Virus record (IMG/VR): IMGVR_UViG_3300030104_002385
Coordinates: 1-64,000 of that record
DNA: 64,000 nt
Direction: 5' to 3' (one strand)
DNA from: a virus
The notes below the pieces were generated by a model. It was not told the DNA's origin. It saw nothing but the letters and a program-made list of their open reading frames with translations, and did no database searches. The position numbers and the translations under genes were made by a program. This document shows positions 27,001 to 30,013 of the stretch, piece by piece. Every line of letters starts with the position of its first letter. Position 1 is the first letter of the stretch.

Positions 27001-29977
27001 TCATTACTATAACAATCCAGCAAATGTTAAAACACTTGCAACTGCTAGATTGATTACTTCTAATATTAGTGGTCAAATTTCTGGAGTTAACTTATTTGCA
27101 AATCCAGAAGCATTCACTCTTGATTGGTCTGGTAATAAGATGTTTATTACTGAAGATGCTATCACATCACCAGATGCAACTCCTACTGCCGAAAAGATTG
27201 TATCTACCGCAGATAATGATCTACACTCAATCATTAGAAATTATACTTTAAGTTCTTCTGATACATGGGATGATGGTGTTATTAAGTTTGACGATACTAA
27301 TAATAAGTTTGACGAAGGTTCTCTTACTAACCAGTCAACTCAAACATATACATGGTCAGTATTCATTAAGGCGGGTGAACTTAATAGATGTCGTATACAA
27401 CTAGATTTAGATGAAGGTCAGTCTGGTGTTCAAAGAGTATTCTTTGATCTTAACTTGACTAATGGAGTTATTGGATCTCTATTCACACCTCAAGGTGGTG
27501 TTACAGGAGACGCATATGGAGTTGTTCCTTACGGTGATGGTTGGTATAGAGCATATATCACCGCTACATTCTCGTTTGGTTTCTCAGCTTTACAAGCAGA
27601 AATTATCATTAACGACACTAACAATGCTCAAATATATGCAGGTAATAATAGTAATGGTGCTTATGTTTGGGGTGCAAAACTCAATAAAGGTGCATTAGAT
27701 CCTTATACATCTGTAGATGGTAAGGTATTCTTTGCTGATGCAGAATTTAATATTAAGAACTACGCACTAGATCGTCTTGAAGAATATACTCTTCAGGCAC
27801 TAGATGATACTTTAACCTCACCTGGTCCAAGTTCTACGTTCCTTAAGTTCTTTAGTATACCAGCAGCTGCCGAGTATGATAAGAGATCTGTTAGTGGTAT
27901 TGTAAGATCTAATTTAAATCTTTTACGTGAGCAATTAAAGCAAGATACTTATTACACAGGAATAGCACAAGTCAATGGACTTAGTATCCCAACATTAACC
28001 TATGGTACACGTTCCATTCCTGCTGGTGTTGGTGGTGGACTCCAATCTGCAGACTTCTTATATGGTTTAACTAGTGATGCTTATGCAGAACTAGAAGATA
28101 TTACCATGAACGAGGGTAGGGTAGTACAAGCATACCAAAGATTTAGAATTGATGGTGATATTACCGATGGTCCGTTCAGTATGAATGAGGTAGTCACTAA
28201 ACAAGGTGCTCCATCTATTACTGGTGTTGTTTACGGATTCCATCAGGATGAAAACTACAAGTACTTAGATGTACGTGTAACTGCTGGTCCTTGGGCAATT
28301 ACAGACACACTTGTTGGTGCTACAAACTCAACAACTGCTCAAATTAGTGCAATAGAAAGTAGAATTCAAATTATTGATCTTAAGGGTTCATTCGTTAATG
28401 ATATCCCATTCAAAGGATATACAAGTGGTGCTACTGCAACTCCTACAGGATTTATTAAGACTGATGCTGCTGTACTTACAAATACTGGTGGTACATTGAC
28501 AGTTGATACTGAAACATTAAATGGAACATTTGAAACCACGTGTGTTGTTTATCCTGAAAATTCTAGACAGTATATCGAAGTTTCTAAATTTGCTGGTCTT
28601 GATATTGGTATTGGTAGTAGAATTGCTTCTACTGGATACACTAGATTACAAATTGCTATTGTTAGTGGATTGAATAACTTTACTGTTGGAAATAAGATTT
28701 ATAAGGTAAATGCTGGTATTCAAGATACAAACACATTTGGTTATATAACTGAATTGGATCTTGATAATAATTACATATACGTGACTGAATACGCTGGATC
28801 ATTTGCTCTAGGTGACTTCATTGGTGATTATGGACTTGAATCAAATCCAATTGGTTACGCAACTGTAAGTACAAGGGTTGTGACACCTGGTGCTGCTGCA
28901 GCACAAGTACAAGATATTAGAGTTAGTGGTGTTAATAAGAGATTATATCTTTCAGACATAGTTGGAACATTTGATCTTAAGGATGCAATTGTTGGACCTG
29001 AAAGTTACGAGTCAATCATATTGACTAAGGTTGATCTCAAGGCACGTGTGAAGAGAGCATTTAAAGGATTTGATGGTACTACAACATCATTCAAGTTAAC
29101 ACAACAGAATGGTACTTCATACCTTCCAGATCCTGCTGGACACCTATTGGTATTCGTTAATGGTATTCTGCAACCTCCAGGTGCTGCAAACGCATATACA
29201 GCGTTCTCAGACACTATACAGTTTACAGAAGCACCAGATCTAGGAGCATCATTTACAGGGTTCTACGTAGGTAAGTTGAGACAGTTGGATGATATATCCT
29301 TCGAGTTCGACTCCTTACGTCAGTCATTCAACCTTAAACGTAATGATGTATTCTACTCACTAACACTAACAGAAGGTGTTCAATCTTCTACCATACGTCC
29401 AGAAAACAATATTCTTGTTTCGCTTAACGGTGTTCTTCAGGAACCTGGAATTGGTTTTGAAATTGTTGGTTCTAGAATTATCTTCTCTGAAATTCCTCGT
29501 GTGGGATCGACATTCGTTGCCTTCTCCTACGTTGGTTCTGAGGCAGACGTTGATGCTGCTGAGGTTGTACCTCCAGTCGAACCAGGTGACTTTATTGACA
29601 TCCAAGGTGAGACAGACTCCAGAGAAGTTGCTGTTATTGAATCATCAAACTCCTTAATCACCTTCGACTATCTTGGATCAGTCTTTGGTAAGGATGCTCA
29701 AGGATCAGCAGCAATAACCCAAGGGTTCATAGATACAGTCCAAGTTACTGCTGGTGGATCTGGATATACTTCTAGACCAACAGTAAGAATTGACTCGATC
29801 TCTGGTTTTGAGGGTTCTATCAAGGCACTAGTTGGTGTCGGTGGTGTTGAAATAAGTAATCCTGGATCTGGATATGAAACTCCAGGTATCGCAGTTGAAA
29901 CCTCAGTCCCTGACGATTGGACTGCTCCTGACTTAAGTGCTTATGGAGAAGAATTCGTCGATCCTGAAATAGGATAA
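6053..29977 (+). CDS. gp7: Giant baseplate wedge/fibre protein in the gp7 position
   Basis: One open frame of 7,974 codons fills the gp7 slot between gp6 and the fibre/gp8 genes; T4 gp7 has 1,032 residues. Approximate domains in order: gp7-like N-terminus (1-130); two VNG-type beta modules (137-297); eight GSGY repeats (304-617); helical segment with IKTIKDFYSSKGTSYS, as in gp7-type wedge proteins (650-750); second GSGY cluster (1130-1340); YHYH domain with DGNPIYGPYGY (1367-1553); probable beta-propeller (1823-2207); LamG-like domain (2204-2427); gp7-type segment RNVHPASFKVFGEL (3450-3503); second LamG-like domain (4045-4247); 19 Cys-containing repeats with helical insertions (4300-6650); carbohydrate-binding-like domain (7010-7227); paired VNG modules and two GSGY repeats at the C-terminus. 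The likely role is a wedge subunit with a built-in host-binding fibre. The gp7 link rests on synteny and the two segments; it was not searched. Confidence 0.8.
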   Translation: MTNINKVSQAINAQTPEFIRSDYKLFNKFVEYYYRSQEKTGLGQNLLNNFLQYLDIDKLDISILDGATKVVEDVKATDETIVVETIDAFLEKNGSVMIGDEVIYYEKTTSAPNIALSPGISYDQVKLKWTGLANPLKSFDGTTTSFPLTSQNNPVAPPSAQHLIVSVYGETLIPNTDYTVSGTNIVFTTAPRLKLASDGESFTYITYLSGFVENTIVGTDNISNTFGDSKKQFTLTRNGVRYAPEITEYVIAVYDNKLLIPKVDFFLDDDQFIFKTAPLNGRALSVYAIEAPIPSFGSNAVGYSRVDDTGNITSIAINANGTGYRYEYPPKVSINSDTGSGASATALVNGIKSVALLDGGKGYSDTNPPTVVIQTPTKTGSSVASVKATVTNGEVSGLEVTNSGSGYTFTPRLTFLQPGGAILGAPTISSGQITGTVPITTAGQGYTTVPTIYVDEPTGSNPIKANLRAVLTDGKVTGVTILNAGQGYETVPRIAIIDPVGAQILQTSVDGDGRVINIEILSGGGGYEDTPSVYIVDDRVNDLGVYIGGTGATATASIFNGQIIDINITNFGTGYSAVTPPQIIIQSPPSAEASATIGLNEVTGFTVNQAGSGYTKAQFEGCARAASAIKEYTEDGNAVFSNNTVASAATKETTVKCLDAVFVKRLLDKYTEQFLPDVPSLDYTKIDVRNSIKTIKDFYSSKGTSYSIAYLFKLLYGETVSISYPKDQIIKPSDATWSIDTILRATLVSGNPDNIRDGLLTQDADIADTNVLAASALIENFISIKTSETEIFELVLSEETIVGKFTVPYKTRLAEPLTATAGIITVDSTIGWPERNGEFVIGTGATAEVVQYKEKSLNQFIECTRSVNGVVEDWDSATGIASNFTVYVNKGTSQEVVMNIVGIVDAEQTTLTDTGSYYLPGDKLTVSKLGGTGEGADLKTWLYNVKKLVTVTSITYGGVNNQSATVTCANAHGLLVGDQVTVYGANPIIYNGSFFVTSRDTANVFQYQLPQPATVVPQGNILVSVDLNKGKSDNTAILNVIGPYTTNVQNTFFNDTHVYVASTGIPNYEIGPFPGSALLPGNQRKLNRFPKTSQTISTKNLISSNVPVGTWVNGVSIWSYKSKLTKTFGALTAISITTAGKEYDAASPPAMTIDGGGGSGATASVTVDGSISEITVTAGGSGYTSSPLVSIVGGNGAGAAATAIITKGVVSRILINDGGSGYTSQPQITIVGGGGSGATATASVRGPIKTVAITSGGASYTSVPTVSLSSGSGAVAQAIVNDGRIISIAIISAGSGYTTAPEVTIQGVGFGAIARATIDTDGENAGRVTNIEIINKGINYVQGTTLINLTSIGSEATFTPSVFQWTYNLQATSTFDAAKGAVFEGYNNEYGGEYAHLSNPQKLRYILGDNLFQNTDGAIKEQETQLAHSPIIGWAFDGNPIYGPYGYTDPTDQTSTITKLNTSYRLKTNLVFDATNNPFPSRTAGPLITDEASGNFVEDYEYVFGLGDLDQYNGRFCKTPDFPDGRYVYFVTIDATEDGNPLFPYVIGPSYNSVVDTWNLTPNAIQQNIPTGVVRYRDPYENVDIDVERTPNAASNALTMENGDILLFDAEDDNRDGVIESDEVPRQMFEESPLQLFDYFPKVKFDSKVDIEVETTTKFEDASVTGFTVENPGKNYQVDDRLVFDNTDTDGSGVSARVSRIKGETVSAYTFENISGFNFGVLQTSIPHNIVAGDQVFVDYTPIMANTNKTFIVRQFKGIEQIVIDQTGSGYNTDIPPSVIIDGDGSSGELEATVSSVGSIDTINIINSGSGYTKNPRVILTHPQIFKKADYYISKISNNSYVKINDVHVADNKESYLCGMTKDASGNQVAFIAKVSATGVKQWERTLESNTGQNYTEFQKIFVDGNSIWVVGGNKPNGNMLSAYNPDIILAKYTQAENGLSAALTFQKGYAGISGSTRADYVTSLKKYSDTRFIIAGYTNTNSGAPFDAWIASIDTTGNFAIKRKLATTNASEKITDLIVNGTDIYLCMEVATTSTEGDVNPAIAKITLGVNAFTVDWIKQYTNVLYSTLDTSICIDEFNEIYLTSTLRLKSDDTTRDSFWVGKVDSTGDLLWNYRYVTPGRDISLAKKSVIDIFGDLNIAFTRTNNTNTFKTVDSVKIGYDGKLKNHSTNSFTNDNVEGLTVHSLDVDNSGDIHLYGQTNYNRNEFIFDFASNATTDVTGHYTLNTTSATNSITVAGNLAKIYGYNPAGLNSSWVNSYFDISSSALGTKLANDWTLEFFIHRVSSESQTLSQTNQTLFGIGGAQDATGGLWLGYDMSSGKLQFAATNNSTALSGATPVESTQTNMFANNSWQVIGVKKEGNDFKVYVNGIQVITGIISNTALGAKTLYFGNQVGWGTGAGDFKKERQGQFYIDNIRLRNGAVVPTVPNDIQNLPPTDTFALSYSWNDTSWFTTNLNRYDYIDYVGWGLKVDKDADAARIGTQSTQTNTQIGFTRTAVSPVTGSVLTVTTTGISLASAGLQSLDYDDATITLLQDTETLTYTQDTWSSRTATVPSPGSQKLKVSAVVKDRYFFKVTNTIKIDNIQELTVNQAFNFTVGAKLRLNNDSGTFVNSGYIIKTDTVNNKVYLAVNNNAWTDDLNTGKLVTEQFNEQSTYGIVGPIPNDTNIIQNYVFSMVNNTTPGTFDIDLDDYNLDGTGYNAGGGQNLDGFAKFKPFLVADYSVKIEEVAGGSPFIVGSVVNIAASNISFNATYTTAQVTGLTAVTKITLTANLNKTLQVTAVANTNEVYVITATSHYLNKGEILYVDGNPSQTVGGTVYDEYDGAFAVDTIVSPLEFTYKLPTIAITDPATSAGTVSIFVKSPTLKMYYGHQYLFDLSHSSLVGGNLSFSKDNLYKLEYSFNSIERIGIPGVTGGGQPSPSVKLKIDDTIVTNISYYFDPSRTGDNSPVVAGSYLDVVESPYKGTFDITSTSGQTITSGPDTFKFLLANEPEGNASISQTSYSTSSVKAVGSINAIRIVNPGGFYTKLPVVTGISSTRKIERATIEEPGTEYAVGTYNGVPITGDGEGGLVQITVADGLDDDGITIPGQINAVVITSAGKGYTTASIDIDSVAGILGSGLTGSGAKVNVIIPPFGTEASIFTKGDKVGKIKKLKNNNFGYDYPHDYTLRPEITFPLNAQLTSTSILSSITVTNPGSGYSLAPAVIITGGGGSGATAESSIKNGRLDNIVVKDPGAGYSSTPTISLRSSFNYVVNLDLGLLQFAYPHGIVNGAAVSVAVTDTGDGADFPLAAGAIGRLNATTTYYAIAGATNSLEGDQLKLAITASNAALGDAISFVNAGEGRQSVLTESFGGAAEANVITSTFLEGELVYQGDTLDVATATGYVSTNSGWQIGPRILKIVDYTGTFANGQKITGVISKSSGTISDLKVARGVLEIGSITKTTGQFIDDVGKPSEIIQKIQDSYYYQDFSYAVKSAVSISDWKEILIRNVHPASFKVFGELNLNEYGQIPNKDTFFQLTKSVELAQEAIVPNIQNFALVEPIYTEFNNTEVLFRQKRLTSSENILTSVVQRIDDISNLFDGQKIAFPLTVNGNNVVANANQLMIVLNGVVQNPETSFNIQSDSIVFSEPPSPPASVKYANITVSQIQTVAFEFTNISGIFPNIGNPLVGSSTNARLIVTNVTGNTVSGYITEGTFVIGELVSVGATGFSALLASNTAVSNIGLFTFGENVTNLTGDIAKVEQINLATGQETPAAQLRYAVGPSTTSIEVIPYGGASLSPVTAGTFVATQNYQFGSEIFLVNSITDNADSTTLGVSRGQVGTQAVAQQENTPVYSTVIAVTNALTLSKTAGTYKSTPGLFDIQLNDIIIGSNSGVVASVASTSAYQDPTTNEFIGQVNISPGSSFFGLLFNRITSSSYPNVVLDNISQSQVNVVDFTDNLTAFDSKFPANELINNYVIPYDNAVGSIVQDEYVRNYRINYGNNVGDFTSSEDGRVRKLSFYDKQGTGFFNNGQIIRTRDTKAEVIGYSQARDIVYLGKIGRTQSNGEDYYKFTFSEDAKLDTTQKKFGLTSLELAAADYISTPSTTEIAFGSGVFTVDLWIRPATASLSGNVDIFDTRSSGATEVAGRLYLATGQPRWHVNGSDLVTTSTTLTADTWVHIAIVRVSTTTKIYINGTEAGTATDNSSYIAKPIRIGADYAGANGFTGHVDELRISNTSRYTTAFTAPNGIYQGDANTKLLLHFEGIDGGVHVEDWSGVESFTAGEYFNNDSIIDTVRKVAGKHTWAGGTANNAIRITGGVEKDVTDATYNPNTGDLVLTIGSHSYTTSNTITIKPNSLTFTCAKDNNATNHTYPRVTDPAYGATLAISAETATTITVNVGIANRGFVGNTQRYINAGDLITSNLDFIAKEVVYLINQKFPNFTVIGGNVNCEDDVRDVCKAIVFDIQNGSNSKIWDAASYYVNRADVNNVQLLNVEKEIIETVWAYGKLDEILDFIVTNSLWDVQGDHGLTQKTDTSITDSTTSSFTEITPTNVVYSAATGDLKITKSSHGFVGPSALTATGATYNPATGILEITSNSHGLLNGDKVQLEDDSLTFTCSMDENRSTHTYPRSSDHASQGWLSVQNKQTNTFQLDVGKTPNVGFQPSAATYDAESGLLTMDIGEHRLRAGTNVKLAKESLSFTCDMDDDFTTKKYPRTTDPVYNDSIPILYEGSRHTITFATYTPSSGKMVLTCGKQFSVTDAAYVPTTGVMTLTVPNHGLTVNDQIKIVNNSIVFTCAMDDHTTDHSYPRSTDPQSDKRLSLSNITTNTFDVNVGTTPAVNFTPGAGTTYNPATGDLVLAIGTHSLSVGDGIRIADNSLTFTCNYNGDGNSTQKTYPRSSGENGTAGGASNNTGTPDPAYQTSVYITGTTSTTITVNVGTSSDTSTHVFVTANSNAIVTGGDYAHIFQYAVPNGITYDNHRFENGDKVRLLDNSLTFTCQLDGNDTDHAYPRVGKDPYAGRQFKIANKTDKTFEINVGISPDKSTHTFKSAYPGGLIHVDNTVTLDVGKSPKLVHDISNAVYTPADGNMVLTLGTHDLVVGDNIKLLNEAVTFTCDQDSDVSEHAYPRTTIDTHQATTGTSYNPTTGIMSITTTSAHGMRNGDWVKFDDDSLTFNCNFDGYQTNKTYPRSTDPVSGKWIQVSNVASTTFDVQVLDVIPSTNLDPHIFVSGTATGIKQKRDKTFDTSVSITAVGTSNKTASGGAYNPETGVLTITSSSHGLTGASEHTVTNSTYTPSTGVLTLTIAGHGFTNGDRIRIKDDSITFTCSKDYDATIHTYPRSTDPVSNKFLHIVNVTTNTFDVNVGKSQDLSSHTFISATSNGIERAVASVKLDADSITFSCDMGGGAVNKTYPRTTDPIANQWVPITNSQTNSFDIFVGKTVFGNTAHSYQSATSNGIKVQDGTVTINVGISSNTTTHAFVEAKKGALIVGGVYTHTFVPQAAYSVTDASYNPTSGVMELTINGHGFENGDFIQIANESLTFSCGFNGASGTAAQKAYPRATDFSSGKWLEISNVATNTFDVQVLETAPSTNTDTHTFVSATSGGVVRSALKTGGAYTHTFKSAIANGIKKQGQAITIKPEGLTLKCNIDDNATKHIYPRKTDPAYNSALAITKYDTNTFTVNVGKSLANEENTPYTPTAATYDPSNGNMVLTLGKHTLTTSDSVLIEDESLKFSCTMDNNQSPKAYPRSLHDTRASGRPVAITAVGTTSHTITAADYNPVIGELLLTVANHGLSEGDMVKFDVNAIRFTCAKDSNATNHDYPRSTDPVADKWIEVRNVTTTQFRVNVGVSSDTSQHQFVSAVSGALKSQTGTVTVNVGSAGTNAQFTPSAATYDAETGNMTLTIGQHGMKKGSSVTIANAGLTFNCTMNGGSSNKQYPRSTDPYGNLKSIPVTHIGHTHHTITNATYSPGIGKLTITIPSHGFSNGDYVQIVDNSITFRCELDGNTTDHAYPRTGFDRASGGWFAVAGAATDTFDINVGVSSDTSTHVFKSATTKGLRKQSGVITVNVGASPIKGYDVSNAVFTPSTGVLVLTIGEHSLTSGTSLKIANNSLVFRCDADGQASDHSYPRANGQSGATADDPAYNDAVEIVSVTSNTVTLNVGTSSNTTTHAFQSTNNTYTASTAAYNPTTGVMTITSNGHGMINGEHIKIADNSLTFTCAQDSNATNHSYPRPTDPVSNRWLTISNVQTNTFDVQVLDQVPSTNLTAHTFVSATANGITRAVLSTGGAYTHTFVTAASNAVSYTPQSTHTFVSADPGSIKKISTTHTFVSSITNSIKLLNHNTADCTDVQTNIENLINILTDTLNAANLATPVDHLGAVTRSKPDYEFLGGKVGTYYEVPFPVSYHNSTDDQIYANQIDLDTQYRFRDAANLIRVNLGPIIDKASADMLSRYPDLALDMPRNANGTSTDGTLRCKTDLILIAEEIIKDIEDGGNLNSVNVAKQYLGTNDVLVHIRLQVFQSAYAHERLGFYMKQAIIGNLSGTNTDKIIVGDWDITQDPTTGTFTPTGATYDYTTGDLVLTIGSHTLAVGRMIQLAENGLTFSCNTGSGAVNKTYPRSIGANTATGADYAYNTNLAITSKTATTITVNVNGGQGPISNANTHTFVSATTNSVIVPGDCANVQDAIDTLVNTINDIIAPTEEAFGVAADRLYFNRDYIAEEITNRVTAEFTYTLNGINYSAFTYPGATGEATCRRDLKLIIVSMISDLQTGGNNSTVAAIEKYLTSTLSISYVEKELLPTLYAIEQLKELGDYAIRNRLFNVGHTTVGDQYAAQFTSQSAFQDSFNPPNILHVTTRFNELVDFALNILAPSRKTGRGAAKNILYNRNYYKQEITNLVNSQFGSGTWTYDTFLDEVVDDLVHDTIVTNTLDNQLGRSITIENVIGVFVKGETVRSNNNGTAIVLEFVADTNLLIVGTFTGSMWKGVDLIEGSVSGAVADISVGGVSDDYHYYNNPANVKTLATARLITSNISGQISGVNLFANPEAFTLDWSGNKMFITEDAITSPDATPTAEKIVSTADNDLHSIIRNYTLSSSDTWDDGVIKFDDTNNKFDEGSLTNQSTQTYTWSVFIKAGELNRCRIQLDLDEGQSGVQRVFFDLNLTNGVIGSLFTPQGGVTGDAYGVVPYGDGWYRAYITATFSFGFSALQAEIIINDTNNAQIYAGNNSNGAYVWGAKLNKGALDPYTSVDGKVFFADAEFNIKNYALDRLEEYTLQALDDTLTSPGPSSTFLKFFSIPAAAEYDKRSVSGIVRSNLNLLREQLKQDTYYTGIAQVNGLSIPTLTYGTRSIPAGVGGGLQSADFLYGLTSDAYAELEDITMNEGRVVQAYQRFRIDGDITDGPFSMNEVVTKQGAPSITGVVYGFHQDENYKYLDVRVTAGPWAITDTLVGATNSTTAQISAIESRIQIIDLKGSFVNDIPFKGYTSGATATPTGFIKTDAAVLTNTGGTLTVDTETLNGTFETTCVVYPENSRQYIEVSKFAGLDIGIGSRIASTGYTRLQIAIVSGLNNFTVGNKIYKVNAGIQDTNTFGYITELDLDNNYIYVTEYAGSFALGDFIGDYGLESNPIGYATVSTRVVTPGAAAAQVQDIRVSGVNKRLYLSDIVGTFDLKDAIVGPESYESIILTKVDLKARVKRAFKGFDGTTTSFKLTQQNGTSYLPDPAGHLLVFVNGILQPPGAANAYTAFSDTIQFTEAPDLGASFTGFYVGKLRQLDDISFEFDSLRQSFNLKRNDVFYSLTLTEGVQSSTIRPENNILVSLNGVLQEPGIGFEIVGSRIIFSEIPRVGSTFVAFSYVGSEADVDAAEVVPPVEPGDFIDIQGETDSREVAVIESSNSLITFDYLGSVFGKDAQGSAAITQGFIDTVQVTAGGSGYTSRPTVRIDSISGFEGSIKALVGVGGVEISNPGSGYETPGIAVETSVPDDWTAPDLSAYGEEFVDPEIG
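6963..7905 (+). repeat. GSGY beta-repeat cluster in the giant protein, 8 copies
   Basis: Eight consecutive units of about 38-45 residues each carry a strand of the form I-x-I-x-x-x-G-x-G-Y followed by P-x-V-x-I and a Gly/Ala-rich turn ending in NG. Copies centre on NANGTGY, LDGGKGY, NSGSGY, TAGQGY, NAGQGY, SGGGGY, NFGTGY and NQAGSGY. The spacing suggests stacked beta hairpins or a beta-solenoid. Confidence 0.85.
9437..10080 (+). repeat. Second GSGY beta-repeat cluster in the giant protein
   Basis: Five clear units and one degenerate unit of the same module as at 6963-7905, here very regular with a period of about 38-40 residues. Signatures are TAGKEY, GGSGYTSSP, GGSGYTSQP, SGGASYTSVP, SAGSGYTTAP and NKGINY. 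The cluster immediately precedes the YHYH domain. Confidence 0.85.
10150..10710 (+). other. YHYH domain in the giant protein
   Basis: Residues about 1367-1553 carry the hallmarks I associate with the YHYH family (PF14240): HSPIIGWAFDGNPIYGPYGY, then GRYVYFVTIDATEDGNP and FPYVIGP. An intact continuous domain of this type is present here, whereas in the fibre protein at 31244-35629 the corresponding halves are split by an insertion. The function of the family is unknown. Confidence 0.75.
11520..12670 (+). other. Probable beta-propeller in the giant protein
   Basis: Residues about 1823-2207 show repeated units of the form: a strand ending YLCGMT or FIIAGYT, then a segment like DAWIASIDTTGN or FWVGKVDSTGDLLWNY, then a loop and the next strand. 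This is the pattern of SBBP/Kelch-like propeller blades (a report of a path or cargo of strands, with D-x-x-G turns and W-x-x-x-Y). About six to seven blades can be counted. The fold call is inference from this pattern. Confidence 0.55.
12660..13330 (+). other. LamG-like domain 1 in the giant protein
   Basis: Residues about 2204-2427 read as a concanavalin A-like (LamG_3 type) jelly-roll: WTLEFFIHR, then GKLQFAATNN, then NSWQVIGVKKEGNDFKVYVN, then a GNQVGWG strand and FYIDNIRLRNGA. These match the canonical order of strands ending in the I/D-E/N-x-R-x-x-x-G segment. Such domains usually bind glycans. Confidence 0.7.
18185..18790 (+). other. LamG-like domain 2 in the giant protein
   Basis: Residues about 4045-4247 form a clear LamG-like jelly-roll: GVFTVDLWIRPATAS, PRWHVNGSDL, DTWVHIAIVRVSTTTKIYIN, KPIRIGADYAG, GHVDELRISNTSRY and TKLLLHFEG. 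This is closer to the family pattern than domain 1. Confidence 0.8.
18950..25995 (+). repeat. 19-copy Cys-containing repeat family in the giant protein
   Basis: The unit of roughly 80-110 residues reads: TYNPTTG-x-M-x-L-T-I, then HGL-x-x-GD-x-I-x-I, then a core like DNSLTFTC followed by a D/N-rich turn and H-x-YPRSTDP, then NTFDVNVG and THTFVSA. I count 19 cores, the first at base 19052 and the last at 25778; 18 lie before 24990. One Cys per core is conserved, while the His before YPR is often replaced. Copy 1 and copies 2-18 are separated by a helical module (19262-19560), and copy 19 lies beyond another (25010-25600). Copies are diverged in DNA, which fits an old expansion. Confidence 0.85.
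27080..27730 (+). other. Carbohydrate-binding-like domain in the giant protein
   Basis: Residues about 7010-7227 have the pattern of a jelly-roll seen in many phage tail proteins: NLFANPEAFTLDWSGNK, TYTWSVFIKAGE, then GDGWYRAYITATFSF and GAYVWGAKLNKGALDPYT. The closing VWGA-L-x-x-G segment is characteristic. Glycan binding is inferred. Confidence 0.65.
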
Positions 29978-29986
29978 TCAAACACT

Positions 29987-29994
29987 AATAAATA
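29987..29994 (+). promoter_or_regulatory. Late promoter candidate upstream of the 408-residue fibre
   Basis: AATAAATA, one mismatch from TATAAATA, lies in the 36-base gap between the giant gene and the next gene, 19 bases before its ATG. Confidence 0.45.
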
Positions 29995-30013
29995 ACTAAA
30001 AAAGTAGCGAGTA

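Noticed and set aside
6053-29977. Giant frame as an assembly artefact or frameshifted fusion
   Set aside because: The frame stays open for 23.9 kb with consistent codon use and domain boundaries, and its N-terminus fits immediately after gp6. An artefact cannot be fully excluded without reads.
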